The position numbers were made by a program, and so were the translations under genes. Below the pieces are notes generated by a model. That model saw only the letters and a program-made list of their open reading frames with translations. It was not told the DNA's origin and did no database searches. A stretch of 7,716 nucleotides of DNA, from positions 1 through 7,716 of the forward strand of contig JALRDM010000081.1 of NCBI GenBank assembly GCA_023262195.1, given 5' to 3'. Positions within the stretch are counted from its first letter, which is position 1. Every line of letters begins with the position of its first letter. Origin of the DNA: Salibacteraceae bacterium (GTDB lineage Bacteria > Bacteroidota > Bacteroidia > Flavobacteriales_G > Salibacteraceae). Below, piece after piece: positions 6,316-7,716 of the stretch.

Positions 6316-7716
6316 TTTTTAAACTTCCAGTTTATGTTCAGCATCAAGTTTCGGGGCATTATAACATAATGTGGAGCAATAAGAGGGTTATCATTAGTGA
6401 CACCATAGAGCGCATTTTGTAGGTAAATACCAACTTCAACAGATCGAATATTTATATAGGTAAATGCATCGACTTGCAAAAAGTCACCAAAATTGTGGGT
6501 GTTTTGAACGTAAAGTATATTTAATACAGGATTTACTCCTCGAGCGAAATATCCTGTATAGTATATAGAGCGAACTCCATATGACAATCGGAGCTTATTT
6601 GAGAACAACGGCCAGTGATTCTGTATGCTACTGTAGTTTATCCATTCTGGCATTGGGACGTGACTCTCAATATCGTTACTAATTTGACGAATGACAGAAG
6701 ATGAAATAGAAAGCCATTTAACAGCATACCTAATATCCATACCGATCCTATACACCTCGGTGTTTCTATTGATTTGATTCACCACAGAGAATCTATCAAA
6801 ATAGGTGAAGTTGTCAATCACTTCATACTGACCTGAAAGCCCAAGATCTAGCTGATCAGAAAAATATCGAAGTCCTAGCTTATATTGGTTAAAGCGCACA
6901 TTAGATAGTGAATTCGATATGTTTCGAAAGTCTGAACGATAGTCTGTATAAATAAGTCCGGGTCGGTTATTATAACCAAAAATTGAAGCATTAAATGATA
7001 CACTCCTTGACCCTTTCTTTATCATATCGGTTTCAAGCGAATCCCCAGTCGATTTCCTTTCCCATAGTTTATAATCCGTTGTAAGTCTCCAATTATTATC
7101 TCCAGAGTTATAACCTGATGTAAAATATTGACCATTTGCTTCAATATTCAACCTAGAGCCGTTCACTGATACGAATTGCCTATAACTCTGATTAAATGGT
7201 CTCCTCAGGCCATTATTTGCTATTAAGAACCACTCCTGTTTGACCGATGATTTGAATTTTAGACTCTTTATAGAATCTATTCTAAACACCCCTTGGATAC
7301 CTGGTTCCACCAATGTTCCAAACAATACGGTAGAATCATTTACAGAATTTATTGCATTTGCACCCAGCGATTCATAAACCAAGCTATCAGTATTACCGTC
7401 TCGAAACATAAATCTAGTGTAATGTGCTCCAACTGGTAAAGTAATCCGAGTCTTTAACCTTTGGGTTTCTGAAACCTCATAGGTTGCCACGACAGTCCCA
7501 TTAAGACCGCCAAGCCTCAACAATGCTGTGGATCCTCGCGTATTTGCAGCAAGACCAAGATCAGGTCCATTCTGAAGAATTGAAAACTGGGTAGAATCGA
7601 TAATTCCAAAATTGGTTTCGATATTTCTACTTCTTCCTCGAATATTCGTAGACAAACTCCACCTATCCGAAACCATATAATTGAGCTTTACAATACCTCT
7701 ATTCTCTCGAAAAAAC
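6312..7716 (-). CDS. Outer-membrane beta-barrel protein, probable Porin_10-type putative porin (partial, N-terminus beyond right edge)
   Basis: The minus-strand frame is open from the right edge to a TAA at 6314-6312, giving 467 residues of the C-terminal part. The ATG at 7676 is most likely internal, because the frame stays open upstream of it through FRENRGIVKLNY to the edge and the sequence there is already strand-like. The protein is made of alternating polar and hydrophobic strands rich in aromatic residues, Asn and Ser (for example RWSLSTNIRGRSR, LDLGLSGQYEVI, VEVGIYLQNALYG), typical of a barrel. The C-terminal pattern of a strand ending YYTGYFARGVNPV, then FGDFLQVDAFTYINI, VEVGIYLQNAL, APHYVIMPRNLMLNINWKF fits the Bacteroidota 'putative porin' family (Porin_10), which ends in a similar YPMPGR...WRF motif. 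No TonB box or plug is visible, though the N-terminus is missing, so a TonB-dependent receptor is the main alternative. It converges on the secreted protein gene with a 4-bp overlap. Confidence 0.72.
   Translation of the reverse strand, partial: FFRENRGIVKLNYMVSDRWSLSTNIRGRSRNIETNFGIIDSTQFSILQNGPDLGLAANTRGSTALLRLGGLNGTVVATYEVSETQRLKTRITLPVGAHYTRFMFRDGNTDSLVYESLGANAINSVNDSTVLFGTLVEPGIQGVFRIDSIKSLKFKSSVKQEWFLIANNGLRRPFNQSYRQFVSVNGSRLNIEANGQYFTSGYNSGDNNWRLTTDYKLWERKSTGDSLETDMIKKGSRSVSFNASIFGYNNRPGLIYTDYRSDFRNISNSLSNVRFNQYKLGLRYFSDQLDLGLSGQYEVIDNFTYFDRFSVVNQINRNTEVYRIGMDIRYAVKWLSISSSVIRQISNDIESHVPMPEWINYSSIQNHWPLFSNKLRLSYGVRSIYYTGYFARGVNPVLNILYVQNTHNFGDFLQVDAFTYINIRSVEVGIYLQNALYGVTNDNPLIAPHYVIMPRNLMLNINWKFKN

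Noticed and set aside
7674..7676. ATG at 7676 as the true start of the porin gene
   Set aside because: The frame remains open to the window edge, the upstream codons encode strand-like residues, and no signal peptide follows this ATG, as an outer-membrane protein would need.

Overview
The window reads as chromosomal DNA of a member of the Bacteroidota, probably Cytophagales-like. The evidence is a C-terminal fragment resembling the Bacteroidota 'putative porin' (Porin_10) family, a secreted protein of the Bacteroidota family usually mislabelled 'asparagine synthetase B', a Bacteroidota-type DnaB, gene starts without convincing Shine-Dalgarno sequences, and a TAnnTTTG-type -7 element in front of dnaB. 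By eye the DNA is moderately AT-rich and even in composition. I see no mobile element, CRISPR array, tRNA or rRNA, and no stretch of more than 300 bases lacks a gene.

Layout. Positions 1-136 (minus strand) hold the 5' end of a gene for an exported protein with a clear signal peptide; the rest lies outside the window. It is divergent, across 56 bp, from a gene for an SF1A UvrD/RecB-like helicase (193-2757). That helicase has all its motor motifs but stops 47 residues after motif VI, so it lacks the C-terminal nuclease region of RecB/AddA-type enzymes. A 177-bp spacer with a perfect 13-bp inverted repeat leads to a small ElaA-like GNAT acetyltransferase (2935-3393). A 143-bp spacer with a 15-bp palindrome, a cluster of TCAAC/GTTGA pentamers and candidate promoter elements precedes dnaB, the replicative helicase (3537-5066). 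The last 20 bp of dnaB overlap the start of the secreted 'asparagine synthetase B'-like gene (5047-6315). Its stop codon interlocks with that of a convergent gene for an outer-membrane beta-barrel protein, most likely a Porin_10 porin (6312-7716, 5' end missing).

How the genes relate. Two genes concern DNA (the RecB-like helicase and DnaB), and three encode proteins of the envelope or beyond (the left-edge exported protein, the 'AsnB-like' protein and the porin). The tight coupling of dnaB to a secreted protein gene is the most notable feature of the layout. Nothing here looks like a complete new defence or mobile system. The points most worth following up are the mis-named secreted family with a possible class-I amidotransferase-like fold, the SSB-tip-like C-terminus of DnaB lying exactly in the gene overlap, and the nuclease-less RecB-like helicase.
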